57,447 nt of DNA from AC-69 sp035701505 (GCA_035701505.1 DASSSA010000072.1:1-57447); one strand, 5' to 3'. Shown: positions 7,005-15,748, numbered from the stretch's first letter. Translations and numbers: made by a program. Notes: a model not told the origin generated them from the sequence alone.

Positions 7005-8939
7005 CCGGCCTCCGTTCCACGCTACGATGGGCCCCGGCCCTTCACACGTCGCCCGCGCGCGGGAGGTCCAGCGACGTCCAGCCGTACAGAACCGGATCGC
7101 ACGGTCCGCATCTCCGAGACCACCTCCACCCTAACCACGCTCGACGGCCGGTACCAGGTCCTGGAGCGGATCGCCGCGGGGGGGATGGGGGAGATCTTCC
7201 GGGCCCACGACGCCGTCCTTGCGCGGGAGGTGGCCGTCAAGGTCCTCCACCCCAATCTGGCCTCGGATCCGGGCTTCGTCGACCGGTTCCGCCGGGAGGC
7301 CCGGGCCGCAGCGGGCCTCAGCCACCCGAACATCGTCGGGGTGCACGACTGGGGGGCCGTCGACGGCGTGTACTTCATGGTGATGGAGTTCGTTCGGGGC
7401 CAGAGCCTCCGCGACGTCCTCGCCGCGGAAGGGTTGCTCGCCCCGGCTCAGGCCGCCGACGTCCTCCTGCAGGTGCTCGCGGCCCTCGAGCATGCCCACC
7501 GAAAGGGGATCGTTCACCGCGACGTCAAGCCAGAGAACGTCCTGCTCACCCCGGACGGCGCGGCCAAGGTGACGGACTTCGGGCTGGCACACGCCTACGC
7601 GGACGCGCGCTCCACCCAGACGGGGACCATCTCGGGGACCGCCCACTACCTCGCGCCCGAGCAGCTCCTGGGCGAGCCGGCCGATCCCCGCACCGACCTC
7701 TATTCGGTTGGGATCGTGGCCTTCGAGCTACTCACGGGGAGCGCGCCCTTCAACGGCGAGACGTCGGTGGCCATCGCGTACAAGCATCTGCGCGATCGCG
7801 TCCCCCGGCCCTCGGCCCGAAACACGATGGTGCCGAAGGGCCTCGACGGCTGGGTGGGGTCGATGACGGAGAAGGATCGGGAGCTTCGGCCGGAGTCGGC
7901 GACCGAAGCGCGTCGCGACCTCGCCGCCGAGGCCGAATCATTCCCGGCCGCCCGGCCGATCCAACAGCTTGTCCGCGAGGTGCCTGCGTCGTCGCAGCAG
8001 CGAGACCCAGGACGTGCCCCGACGGTGGTCATCCCCCGCGACAGGCGCACCGGCCGGCGGCGGCGCGGTGCATGGCTCCTCGCCTCGATGCTCGGGGTGC
8101 TCGCTCTGGCGGCCGCGGCATGGGGCGGATGGACGTATCTGATCCCTCACAACGTGGACGTCCCACGGGTCCTCGGCCTGCCGGTTGCCGAGGCCACGGC
8201 ACGCCTCACGGTGGCCGACCTCGAGGTCTCGGTGGGCGCCGGTCGGTACTCGCTCCAGGTGCCGGCGGCCCGCGTCCTGCAGGTCCAGCCACCTCCCGGG
8301 ACTGTCGTTCGCACGGGGACGAAGGTGACCCTGACGCCGTCCCTTGGCCCTCGACCAGTGCCGGTGCCCGACCTCGTGGGGAAGACGATCCCCGAGGCCC
8401 GGGACCTCGTACGGGAGGCCCACCTGGCGCTGGGCAAGAGAATGCCGCGATTCAGCGACCGGTTCCCCGAGGGCCGGATCATCCACCAGAGCGAGCCGGC
8501 GAGCGGAAAGGCCCCGCAGGGGAGCGAGATCGACGTGGTGGTGAGCAAGGGGCCGACGCCCGAACCGGTGCCCAAGGTGGTGGGAAGGTCGGAGGACCAG
8601 GCTCGGCGCATGTTGACCCCGTGGGTGGTGATCAAGCGAGGCAAGTACTCCGACGGGGTACCCCGTGGCCAGGTGATCGCTCAGGATCCCGAGCCAAGGA
8701 CCAAGCTCCAGCCCGGCGATGCCGTCACCATCGTGGTGTCGCTCGGGCCGGAGTTCTTCGAGGTGCCCAGCTTCGTGGGGATGAGCCGGACGGAGGCCGT
8801 CGCGGCGATCCACACCCTCGGCCTGAACGCCTCCGTCCTCCCCGTGCCGGGCTCGAGCGGCGACACGGTGAGAGGCCAGCTGCCCAACCCTGGATCCACC
8901 GTCCGAGCCGGCTCCACGGTGACGATCTACGTGGCGTGA
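6978..8939 (+). CDS. pknB: PknB-type Ser/Thr protein kinase with four PASTA domains
   Basis: About 653 residues as drawn. The kinase domain begins with GRYQVLERIAAGGMGEIF and has AVKVLHP (ATP lysine), HRDVKPENVLL (catalytic Asp), DFGLAHA and GTAHYLAPEQ. A basic juxtamembrane stretch leads to one membrane helix (WLLASMLGVLALAAAAWGG), then four extracellular PASTA repeats, each ending in a V-x-V-x-x-S/P strand. PASTA kinases sense peptidoglycan fragments and control growth and cell-wall synthesis. The start is uncertain. The ATG at 6978 is the nearest canonical start, but it adds about 56 residues before the kinase fold and overlaps the divergent gene. The stop overlaps the nfo start (GTGA). 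Confidence 0.88.
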   Translation: MGKTSRFAHPASVPRYDGPRPFTRRPRAGGPATSSRTEPDRTVRISETTSTLTTLDGRYQVLERIAAGGMGEIFRAHDAVLAREVAVKVLHPNLASDPGFVDRFRREARAAAGLSHPNIVGVHDWGAVDGVYFMVMEFVRGQSLRDVLAAEGLLAPAQAADVLLQVLAALEHAHRKGIVHRDVKPENVLLTPDGAAKVTDFGLAHAYADARSTQTGTISGTAHYLAPEQLLGEPADPRTDLYSVGIVAFELLTGSAPFNGETSVAIAYKHLRDRVPRPSARNTMVPKGLDGWVGSMTEKDRELRPESATEARRDLAAEAESFPAARPIQQLVREVPASSQQRDPGRAPTVVIPRDRRTGRRRRGAWLLASMLGVLALAAAAWGGWTYLIPHNVDVPRVLGLPVAEATARLTVADLEVSVGAGRYSLQVPAARVLQVQPPPGTVVRTGTKVTLTPSLGPRPVPVPDLVGKTIPEARDLVREAHLALGKRMPRFSDRFPEGRIIHQSEPASGKAPQGSEIDVVVSKGPTPEPVPKVVGRSEDQARRMLTPWVVIKRGKYSDGVPRGQVIAQDPEPRTKLQPGDAVTIVVSLGPEFFEVPSFVGMSRTEAVAAIHTLGLNASVLPVPGSSGDTVRGQLPNPGSTVRAGSTVTIYVA

Positions 8940-9766
8940 GGATCGGGGCTCACGTCCCCACCAGGGGCGGCCTGCTGTCGGCGATCCGCGCCGCCCGCGA
9001 GTGCGGCGCGGACGCCATCCAGGTGTTCATCTCCAACCCGCGAGCGTGGGCACCGCCCCGGATCTCGGCCAAGGAGGCTGCCGCGTTCCGCGAAGCATGG
9101 GCGCAATCCGGGCTCGGTCCGATGTTCGTGCACGCCCCCTACGTGGTGAACGTCGCATCGCCGGTTACCGAGTTCTTGGAGCGTTCGATCGACGTCGTGC
9201 GCCGCTCGGTGGCGGCCGCCTCGAGCATCGGCGCGAACGGTTACGTCGTGCACGCCGGGTCCGGTGGTCCGGGCGAGCCCGCCGAGGCCTTCCACCGAGC
9301 GGTCTCGGCGTTGCGAGCCGTTCCGGCGCAGGGCGACTGCGACGTCGTGGTGGAGCTCACCGCGGGGACGGCTGGCTCGGTGGCCGCCACGTTCCCCGAG
9401 GCCGCCCGCCTCTTCGACGCGGTAAGCGACGATCGACTGAAGCTCTGTGCCGACACATGCCACCTGTTCGCCGCGGGATATGCGCTCGATGAGCCCGAGG
9501 GGGTGGCCACCTGCTTCGAGGAGTTGCATGCGAGTGGCCTGGACGATCGGCTCGTCCTGATCCACGCGAACGATGCGAAGTACGAACGGGGATCCCGACG
9601 GGATCGCCACGAACACATCGGTCAGGGCGGCATCGGGGTGGAGGGCTTCTTCGAGATCCTCCACCGACCCGAGGTCCGGGACCTCGCGCTCGTCGTGGAG
9701 ACGCCGGGCCGACTCGACGATCATGCGCGCAATATCGCGACCCTTCGCCGCCTCGCCGCCGACTGA
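8936..9766 (+). CDS. nfo: Deoxyribonuclease IV (endonuclease IV)
   Basis: 276 residues, TIM-barrel AP endonuclease that cuts 5' of abasic sites in base excision repair. All metal-ligand motifs are visible in order: VHAPYVVN (His), VVHAGS (His), VVELTAG (Glu), CADTCHLF (Asp, His), IHANDAK (His), DRHEHIG (Asp, His) and VVETPG (Glu), so the trinuclear zinc site should be intact. The start is the GTG at 8936, whose bases overlap the kinase stop codon, implying translational coupling. Its 3' end is 3 bases from the convergent molybdoenzyme gene. Confidence 0.94.
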   Translation: MRIGAHVPTRGGLLSAIRAARECGADAIQVFISNPRAWAPPRISAKEAAAFREAWAQSGLGPMFVHAPYVVNVASPVTEFLERSIDVVRRSVAAASSIGANGYVVHAGSGGPGEPAEAFHRAVSALRAVPAQGDCDVVVELTAGTAGSVAATFPEAARLFDAVSDDRLKLCADTCHLFAAGYALDEPEGVATCFEELHASGLDDRLVLIHANDAKYERGSRRDRHEHIGQGGIGVEGFFEILHRPEVRDLALVVETPGRLDDHARNIATLRRLAAD

Positions 9767-9769
9767 GGG

Positions 9770-10393
9770 CTAGGGCTCGAGCTCGCCGCGTGAGCCTTCC
9801 TGGTAGGAGTACCGCTCCTCGCGCCAGGGATCGGCGTGGACGTGGTACCCGCGCATCTCCCAGAATCCGCGCTTGTTCTGCTCGGCGAACTCCAGGCCCC
9901 GCAGCCACTTCGCGCTCTTCCACGCGTAGCGCTTGGGGACGACCAGCCGAAGGGGGAACCCGTGCTCGCGCGCGAGCGGCTCGCCATTGTGAGCCCAGGC
10001 CACGAGGACGTCGTCGTCCAGCATGGCCTGCAGCGACAGGTCCGAGGTGTATCCGTAGTCGCAGTGGGCGATGACCCACTTCGCCTCGGGCTTGGGCTTC
10101 GCCTTCTCCACCAGGACCCGGAACGGGATACCGGACCACTGGTTGTCCAGCGTCGACCACCCGGTGACGCAGTGCATGTCTGCCTGAACGTCGGCCTGGC
10201 CGAGGCCTTTCAGCTCGCTGTAGGTGAGCGTGTAGGGGTCCTCGACCGCCCCGGATACCGCGAGGTCCCAGGTACCCTCGTCGAACGTGGGGATCGGCCC
10301 GTAATGGAGCACCGGCCACCCCTTCACCAGTCGCTGCCCCGGTGGGATCCGCTTGGCGATCTCCTCCGGGTATCGCTGGCCGATCAACTTCAT
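9770..10393 (-). CDS. Sulfite oxidase-like molybdopterin-binding oxidoreductase
   Basis: 207 residues, matching the single-domain oxidoreductase molybdopterin-binding (SUOX/YedY-like) fold. The Mo-coordinating cysteine sits in DMHCVTGWSTLDNQWSGIPF. Other family features are VAWAHNGEPLAREHGFPLRLVVPKRYAWKSAKW and the C-terminal FWEMRGYH. There is no Tat signal or heme domain, so it is probably cytoplasmic and its electron acceptor is unknown. The start is the ATG at 10393 with GGGAGGG upstream; it overlaps the threonine aldolase stop in an ATGA. A mobA gene lies elsewhere in the window but is not linked to this one. Confidence 0.88.
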   Translation of the reverse strand: MKLIGQRYPEEIAKRIPPGQRLVKGWPVLHYGPIPTFDEGTWDLAVSGAVEDPYTLTYSELKGLGQADVQADMHCVTGWSTLDNQWSGIPFRVLVEKAKPKPEAKWVIAHCDYGYTSDLSLQAMLDDDVLVAWAHNGEPLAREHGFPLRLVVPKRYAWKSAKWLRGLEFAEQNKRGFWEMRGYHVHADPWREERYSYQEGSRGELEP

Positions 10394-11454
10394 CGTCCCT
10401 CCCCGCGGACGGCCGCCGCGACCGTTCGCCACGCCGCGATGGCCGTCTCGACGTCCTGATCGGTCACATCGACATGGGTGACCATCCGCACATTCCCGGA
10501 CACCAACGTCGCACCCACCCCCTGCTCCTTCAACCGGGCGATCGCATCGAGCGGTTCCATCCCCACCGCTTCGGTGTCCGCGTAGACCATGTTCGTTTCA
10601 ACCGCCGCCGGGTCGATCGCTCCGGGCATTGCCTCGGCCACGCCGTCGGCCAGTCGACGAGCCCGGACGTGGTCCTCGTGGAGGCGCTGGGGGCCATCCT
10701 CCAGGGCCACCAGGCCCGCGGCGGCGACCACCCCGGCCTGCCGCCAGGCCCCCCCGAACAGGATCTTCAGCCGGCGGGCCTCCCGAACCATGTCGGCCGG
10801 CCCGCAGACGAGCGAGCCGATCGGCGCGCCCAGTCCCTTGGAGACGCAGAACATCACGGTGTCCACCTCGGCGCAGAACTCGGCGACGTCGGTTCCACTC
10901 GCCACCGCCGCGTTGAAGATGCGCGCCCCATCCAGGTGCACCGGGACCCCGGCCTCCTGAGCCACCTTGCGGATGGCCCGGAGGTCATCGACCGACATCA
11001 CGGTCCCGCCGGCGTGCCCGTGGGTGTTCTCCACGGAGACGAGGTCGACCACGTCCACGTCGTAGGGCTCGTCGGGCTCGAGGGCACGGCGCACTTGGTC
11101 CGCGGAGAGCTGTCCCCTGCCGTCACCGGCGATGGCCCGGAAGGCGATCCCCGAGAGGGCGGCGGCGCTCATGACCTCCGTCGTGGCCACGTGGGCCCGG
11201 GATTCCGCCACGACTAGGTGACCGGTCCCTCTGAAGTGCAATCGGAGGGCGATCTGATTGGCCATGGTCCCCGTGGGGACGTAGAGCGCAGCCTCCTTGC
11301 CGGTGATCTCGGCCGCCCGGTCTTGGAGCCGATTCACGGTGGGGTCGTCGCCGAACCAGTCGTCTCCCACTTCCGCTTGGGCCATGGCCGTTCGCATCGC
11401 TGGAGATGGCGTGGTGACGGTGTCGGAGCGAAGGTCGACGAGGTAGGCGCCCAT
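10390..11454 (-). CDS. ltaE: L-threonine aldolase (PLP-dependent, beta-eliminating lyase family)
   Basis: 354 residues, fold-type I PLP enzyme that cleaves L-threonine or allo-threonine to glycine and acetaldehyde. Family signatures are LRSDTVTTPS at the N-terminus, VGDDWFGDDPTVNRL, VPTGTMANQIAL, HLDGARIFNAAVA and VSKGLGAPIGS with the PLP lysine. The ATG at 11454 lies 8 bases after a TATACT -10 box, so the mRNA is probably leaderless. It overlaps the downstream molybdoenzyme gene. Glycine production would feed the one-carbon pool seen elsewhere in this window. Confidence 0.92.
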   Translation of the reverse strand: MGAYLVDLRSDTVTTPSPAMRTAMAQAEVGDDWFGDDPTVNRLQDRAAEITGKEAALYVPTGTMANQIALRLHFRGTGHLVVAESRAHVATTEVMSAAALSGIAFRAIAGDGRGQLSADQVRRALEPDEPYDVDVVDLVSVENTHGHAGGTVMSVDDLRAIRKVAQEAGVPVHLDGARIFNAAVASGTDVAEFCAEVDTVMFCVSKGLGAPIGSLVCGPADMVREARRLKILFGGAWRQAGVVAAAGLVALEDGPQRLHEDHVRARRLADGVAEAMPGAIDPAAVETNMVYADTEAVGMEPLDAIARLKEQGVGATLVSGNVRMVTHVDVTDQDVETAIAAWRTVAAAVRGEGR

Positions 11455-11462
11455 CGTCCGGC

Positions 11463-11468
11463 AGTATA
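11463..11468 (-). promoter_or_regulatory. -10 box, leaderless promoter of ltaE
   Basis: TATACT on the minus strand, 8 bases before the ATG, with no ribosome-binding site in between. It sits just after the stop of the upstream phosphofructokinase gene. Confidence 0.6.
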
Positions 11469-11478
11469 TGGGCCAGTT

Positions 11479-12627
11479 TCAGTACAGGAACATCGGCTTG
11501 CCGTCGACGTGCTGGATCTTCGGCCGATAGTTCTGGACGTCGTACAGCGCCCCGACGTCGACGCGTTTCACCCCCTGGCGGACCACGGCGATCGGCACGT
11601 TTACGTAGTTTCCGTTGCGCATGGCCACCAGGCGCCCCAAGTTGCCCTCGATCACCAGGTCCGCGGCCATGACCGCGTAGTTGATGGCCACCATGAGGTC
11701 GAGGGAATCGGGCGTGCCGGACCGCATGAGATACCCGAGCTGCTGGTAGATGATCCCCTCGCCGGTGATCTGCTTCAGGGCCTCGCCAGTGATCTGGCCG
11801 ATGCCCCCGAGCTTGCGGTGCCCGAAGGCGTCCTCGTGCTTCCCCATCACCATCTGGCCACCGACCATGGTGGCGCCCTCGGAGATCGTCATCATGGCGT
11901 ACCTGCTGGGGTTGGCCGCCTTGTCCTGCATCAGCAACCCGGCGAGGCGCTCGATGTCGAAGGGGACCTCCGAGATGATCGCCCGGTCCACGCCGGCCAG
12001 GTATGCCGAGACGAGCGAGGTCTCCCCGCTGTACCGACCGAACACCTCCACCACCGCCAGGCGTTCATGGGAGCCCGCGCTGGTGCGGAGCTGATGGGCG
12101 AAGTTCACCGTCCGGGTGATGGCCGTGGAGAACCCGATGCAGTAGTCGGTTCCGTGGACATCGTTGTCCATGGTCTTGGGGATGGCCACCACCGGCACTC
12201 CCTCGTCGTGGAGTCGGAGGGCAAACGACAGCGTGTCGTCGCCGCCGATGGGGATCATGGCGTCGATCCCCAGCTGTTCCAGGGCCTTCAGGACGTGGGA
12301 GGTGTGGTCGCGGGGCTCGTCCTGCGGCCCCTCCGTCCGCAGGAACGCCGGCTCGTCCTTGGCCCTGACCTTGGCCGGGTTGGTCCGGGACGTGTGCAGG
12401 AACGTCCCGCCCGATCGGTCGATGGTCCGCACCACCGCCGGCGTGAGCGCGACCGTATTGGCCGCCAACGACTGGCCGTCGTCCGGATCGCACTCGAGGA
12501 GGCCGGCCCATCCCCGGCGGATGCCGAGCACCGAGTGCCCCTCCTCGGCGGCCCGATTGGTCACGGCCTTGATGCAGGCGTTCAGCCCTGGGACGTCACC
12601 ACCGCCGGTCAGCACGCCGATCCTCAT
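11479..12627 (-). CDS. 6-phosphofructokinase, PPi-dependent type by signature
   Basis: 382 residues, PfkA-fold enzyme phosphorylating fructose 6-phosphate. N-terminal GVLTGGGDVPGLN, a phosphoryl-donor motif GGDDT near residue 122, catalytic PKTMDND and the sugar-binding GFSTAI are visible. The Asp at the position equal to E. coli Gly104 (GGDD rather than GGDG), together with the Lys in PKT, is the known mark of pyrophosphate-dependent enzymes. The upstream paralogue has Gly at that position. The start is the ATG at 12627, overlapping the upstream pfk stop in an ATGA, so both isoforms should be made together. Confidence 0.87.
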   Translation of the reverse strand: MRIGVLTGGGDVPGLNACIKAVTNRAAEEGHSVLGIRRGWAGLLECDPDDGQSLAANTVALTPAVVRTIDRSGGTFLHTSRTNPAKVRAKDEPAFLRTEGPQDEPRDHTSHVLKALEQLGIDAMIPIGGDDTLSFALRLHDEGVPVVAIPKTMDNDVHGTDYCIGFSTAITRTVNFAHQLRTSAGSHERLAVVEVFGRYSGETSLVSAYLAGVDRAIISEVPFDIERLAGLLMQDKAANPSRYAMMTISEGATMVGGQMVMGKHEDAFGHRKLGGIGQITGEALKQITGEGIIYQQLGYLMRSGTPDSLDLMVAINYAVMAADLVIEGNLGRLVAMRNGNYVNVPIAVVRQGVKRVDVGALYDVQNYRPKIQHVDGKPMFLY

Positions 12628-13652
12628 CCGAAGAACACCTCGGCCATCCGATACAGCGCCATCGGGACCCGACGGACCTCGGCGATGGCCTCCTTCAGTG
12701 GGACGGTGGTGATCTCGTTCCCCCTGGCGGCCACCATCGTCCCCCATTCCCCCCGCGCTGCCGTCTCCACGGCGGCGATGCCCAACCTGGTGGCCAGGAT
12801 TCGGTCGTTCGCCACCGGGGTGCCGCCCCGCTGGACGTGGCCGAGGACGGTCACCCGCGTCTCGAATCCAGTCATCCCCTCGATCTCCGGGCCGAGGACC
12901 GCGGCGATCCCCCCGAACCGTGGGAACCCACGTTCGTCAACGGGGGACTCGGGGATGGTCAGGGTGCCTGGCTTGGGGACGGCCCCCTCGGCCACCACCA
13001 CGATCGAGAACGATCGTCCTCGCGAATGTCGCCGCTGCAGGTGCGCGGTGACTTCCCGGAGGTCGAACGGCATCTCGGGGATCAGGATGGCGTCCCCGCC
13101 GCCGGCCGTGCCTGCGTACAGGGCGATCCAGCCTGCGCTCCTGCCCATCACCTCCACCAGCATCACCCGGTTGTGGCTCTCCGCCGTGCTGTGCAGCCGA
13201 TCGATGGCATCGGTGGCGATCTGCACAGCCGTGTGGAATCCGATGCAGTAGTCCGTGCCGCAGAGGTCGTTGTCGATGGTCTTGGGGATCCCGATGACCG
13301 CAAGGTCCTCTTCGGTCATGTTTGCCGCCGCCCTCAGGGTCCCCTCTCCGCCGATCGCGATCAGCCCCTCGATCCGCAGCTCCTCGAATGTGGCTCGGAC
13401 CCTGTCGATGCCGCCCTCGTGGTACGGATCGGTCGCCGAGCTGCCGAGGATGGTTCCTCCCCGGTGCAAGATCCCGCTCACCGATTCGGTCGAGAGCTCG
13501 ATGACGTCCCCGTCCATCACCCCCCGCCAGCCGTTGCGAAACCCCATGACCTCCCATCCCAGAGCCCCGATGGCGGTTCGGACCACGGCACGGATGGCCC
13601 CGTTCAGCCCCGGACAGTCCCCTCCGCCGGTCAGGACACCTATGCGCTTCAT
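12624..13652 (-). CDS. pfkA: 6-phosphofructokinase, ATP-type (group III)
   Basis: 342 residues, the usual actinobacterial PfkA length. The N-terminus reads GVLTGGGDCPGLN, the phosphoryl-donor motif is GGEGTL (Gly at the ATP/PPi switch position) and the catalytic loop is PKTIDND. Gly with a following Lys in PKT is the group III pattern found in ATP-using actinobacterial enzymes. HVQRGGTPVANDR near residue 270 is the regulatory/sugar-binding loop. The ATG at 13652 follows GAGGAG. First gene of the pfkA-pfk2 pair, and divergent from the RlpA-like gene. Confidence 0.92.
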   Translation of the reverse strand: MKRIGVLTGGGDCPGLNGAIRAVVRTAIGALGWEVMGFRNGWRGVMDGDVIELSTESVSGILHRGGTILGSSATDPYHEGGIDRVRATFEELRIEGLIAIGGEGTLRAAANMTEEDLAVIGIPKTIDNDLCGTDYCIGFHTAVQIATDAIDRLHSTAESHNRVMLVEVMGRSAGWIALYAGTAGGGDAILIPEMPFDLREVTAHLQRRHSRGRSFSIVVVAEGAVPKPGTLTIPESPVDERGFPRFGGIAAVLGPEIEGMTGFETRVTVLGHVQRGGTPVANDRILATRLGIAAVETAARGEWGTMVAARGNEITTVPLKEAIAEVRRVPMALYRMAEVFFG

Positions 13653-13686
13653 CGAAACGGCTCCTCGGACGGCCGACCGGAGGTAG

Positions 13687-13716
13687 TTGCCATGGCGGTC
13701 CGACCGATTCTACGCT
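13687..13716 (+). promoter_or_regulatory. Promoter of the RlpA-like gene
   Basis: TTGCCA (13687-13692), an 18-base spacer and TACGCT (13711-13716), about 50 bases before the ATG at 13766. It lies in the divergent region shared with pfkA. Confidence 0.55.
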
Positions 13717-13765
13717 GGGCCCCTCGTGCGCCCATCATGGAGGGGGCGGACGAGGCGGGGGAAGC

Positions 13766-14821
13766 ATGCGAACGAGGGGCTCCGCCCTGATCGTCGCGCT
13801 CACGGCCATCCTGGTCTCGGCGCCGGCCGCTGCATCCCCCATCGGACAGCAGCTCTCGCAGGCCCGGGAGGATCGGGAAGCCAAGCTCGTCAGGCTGGCC
13901 CAGCTCCGCGGCCAGCTGCACACCCTGAGCGCTCGCTACTCGGTCCTGGAACGCCAGGCCGGCAGGGCATCCCTTCAGCTGGTGGAGGCGACCCTAGAGG
14001 TCCGGGAAGCTCGGATCGCCGTTGCAGCCGCCCAAGCCTCACTCGACCTCCATGCCAGGACGGTTTACGAGGTCGGCCCGAGTGGCGTCATCGAGGCGCT
14101 GCTTTCCGCTGAGACCTTCGCCGACGTAGCCGCGGCCAACGAGTACTCGGCCCGCGCGTTGGGAGCGGATGCCGACGTGCTGCAGGCCAGCGAGTCGGCC
14201 CAGGCAGTCCTGGCCGTGAAGCGAGCCGGCGCAGCCCTCGTGCGGCAGCGCCTCGTCTCGAAGCAGATGGAGCTGACGTCCATCCTGGCCGAGATGCGGA
14301 GCGCGGTGACCGAGGCGGCGCGGCTGGCCGACCGGGCCGGGCAAGCAGTGGCCTCGCTCGAGGCACAGCGGGCGGCCATCGAAAGTGCGTCGGAGCGAGA
14401 GGCGGGCCGGGACCTGATCGTCGGCGGCGTGGTAGGTACGGACCAGTCCAAGCTGCTCGCGCTCCTCGGGCCCACGGGTGGCCGGACGTGTGAGATCCCC
14501 GACGGCCTGCACGACACGGGCAAGAGCTTCTCCGGCCTGGCCACCTGGTACGGATGGGAGTTCGCCGGACAGGGCACGGCGAGTGGGGCCGTCTTCGATC
14601 CCCGCCTGTTCACGGCGGCCAACCGGTGGCTGCCGTTCGGGTCGTTCGTCCGGGTTCAGTATGGGGAGAAGTGCGCGATCGTGCTGATCAACGACCGAGG
14701 ACCCTTCGGCAACGAGGATCGCGTGCTCGATCTGTCGATGGCGGCGGCGAACTACCTGGGGATCGGGCTGTCGCCCGTGCAAGCGGACATCCTGGTCCCG
14801 GCGGCCGGCATCCCCGGCTGA
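13766..14821 (+). CDS. Exported coiled-coil protein with C-terminal RlpA-like double-psi beta-barrel
   Basis: 351 residues. A signal peptide (MRTRGS followed by a hydrophobic core and SAPAAASP) precedes a long Ala/Leu/Glu/Arg-rich region (about residues 28-225) that should form coiled coil, similar in style to PcsB/NlpC-hydrolase linkers. From about residue 250 an RlpA-type domain follows: GLATWYGWEFAGQGTASG, FTAANRWLPFGS and VLINDRGPF...LDLSMAAA, holding the conserved Asp of RlpA transglycosylases. It probably acts in the cell envelope on peptidoglycan. Family members are either lytic transglycosylases acting on denuded glycan or binding proteins; sequence alone does not decide. Confidence 0.82.
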   Translation: MRTRGSALIVALTAILVSAPAAASPIGQQLSQAREDREAKLVRLAQLRGQLHTLSARYSVLERQAGRASLQLVEATLEVREARIAVAAAQASLDLHARTVYEVGPSGVIEALLSAETFADVAAANEYSARALGADADVLQASESAQAVLAVKRAGAALVRQRLVSKQMELTSILAEMRSAVTEAARLADRAGQAVASLEAQRAAIESASEREAGRDLIVGGVVGTDQSKLLALLGPTGGRTCEIPDGLHDTGKSFSGLATWYGWEFAGQGTASGAVFDPRLFTAANRWLPFGSFVRVQYGEKCAIVLINDRGPFGNEDRVLDLSMAAANYLGIGLSPVQADILVPAAGIPG

Positions 14822-14845
14822 GCCGACCCCCGCGTCGGCGTTGGG

Positions 14846-14851
14846 TACAGT
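14846..14851 (+). promoter_or_regulatory. -10 box, leaderless promoter of the small membrane peptide gene
   Basis: TACAGT, then 7 bases, then the ATG at 14859. No ribosome-binding site is present. Confidence 0.5.
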
Positions 14852-14858
14852 TGGGCTC

Positions 14859-14996
14859 ATGGTCGCGGCCTGGGGATTCCTGGAATGGTTCTTCGCCGTC
14901 GCGCTACTCGGGCTGACAGGCGCGGTGGCCTTGGCCTTCGTGTACATCGTGGCCCAGCTGTTCCTGAACCCCGGCCGCAAGGCCAAACGGACCTGA
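14859..14996 (+). CDS. 45-residue single-pass membrane peptide
   Basis: A short open frame with a start (ATG) and stop (TGA). It encodes a short aromatic N-terminus (MVAAWGFLEWFF), one membrane helix of about 20 residues (GLTGAVALAFVYIVAQLF) and a basic tail NPGRKAKRT, so the C-terminus should face the cytoplasm. A TACAGT box 7 bases upstream fits a leaderless transcript. It lies between the RlpA-like gene and the convergent EEP gene. I do not recognise a family; support comes from composition, topology and the promoter rather than homology. Confidence 0.55.
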   Translation: MVAAWGFLEWFFAVALLGLTGAVALAFVYIVAQLFLNPGRKAKRT

Positions 14997-15027
14997 GCGT
15001 TCGTGCCCGCTCGAATCGCCCAAGGCC

Positions 15028-15735
15028 TCAGCCCGGTTCCGGAGGGCCCTCGGGCTCGGGCAGCCTGAGCTCCGCAACGACCGGCAGGTGATCCGAGGCC
15101 AGCCTGGCGTCGGGTCCGGGCGGGACGATCACTCGAAGGGCGCCCACACCCTCCGACACGAACAGGAAGTCGATCCTTGCCGAGGGGTCGGAGGCCGGAT
15201 ACGTCTCGCCGGAGACGTCCCCACCCAGCAACCAGGCGTCCCAGTACCGCTTGGCCAGGAAGACCACTGCCTTCCCGTCGGGCAGCTCGTTGAAGTCCCC
15301 GCCGATCAGGACGGGTCCCGCAAGCCCCCGGGCCAGATCGGAGATCTCCTCGACGCTGTGGATCCGTTCGATGGGATGGAGCCCGAGATGCACCGCGATG
15401 GCCCACATCCGAAACCCGGACCGGCCGACCTGGGCGATGAGGGCGCCCCGCGGATACAGGCGACGCCGGATGTCCCTGAACCGGTGGAGGCGGCGCGACA
15501 GGATCCGCCATGGCGGCCGGACCAGCACCGCGTTCTTTACCCTCCGGCGAAGGGGAGACCACGGATCGGCGGCCGCATCCATGCCCAGGGCCTTGGAGAA
15601 CCGGCGGAGCCGGCGGCGGGTCCCGGTCTCGTTCAGCACCACGAGGTCGGGCTGGAAGTGGCCCACGAGCCGGGTCAAGCGGTCAAGTCCGTCCCGGAAC
15701 CCGCGGACGTTGTACACCACCACCCGAAGCTGCAC
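15028..15735 (-). CDS. Endonuclease/exonuclease/phosphatase-fold hydrolase
   Basis: 235 residues of the EEP superfamily (DNase I, sphingomyelinase, AP endonuclease). The catalytic landmarks are VYNVRGF (Asn), LNETG (metal Glu), a HLGLHPIER strand, GGDFNELPD (Asp, Asn), RIDFLFVS and ASDHLPV (catalytic His). All active-site residues appear present. There is no signal peptide, so it acts in the cytoplasm or is attached by other means; the substrate cannot be assigned. The GTG at 15735 lies 7 bases after a TAGGCT box. It follows the carbamate kinase gene by 30 bases but seems to have its own promoter. Confidence 0.86.
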   Translation of the reverse strand: MQLRVVVYNVRGFRDGLDRLTRLVGHFQPDLVVLNETGTRRRLRRFSKALGMDAAADPWSPLRRRVKNAVLVRPPWRILSRRLHRFRDIRRRLYPRGALIAQVGRSGFRMWAIAVHLGLHPIERIHSVEEISDLARGLAGPVLIGGDFNELPDGKAVVFLAKRYWDAWLLGGDVSGETYPASDPSARIDFLFVSEGVGALRVIVPPGPDARLASDHLPVVAELRLPEPEGPPEPG

Positions 15736-15742
15736 GATGGGG

Positions 15743-15748
15743 AGCCTA
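15743..15748 (-). promoter_or_regulatory. -10 box, leaderless promoter of the EEP hydrolase gene
   Basis: TAGGCT on the minus strand, 7 bases before the GTG start at 15735. Confidence 0.55.
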
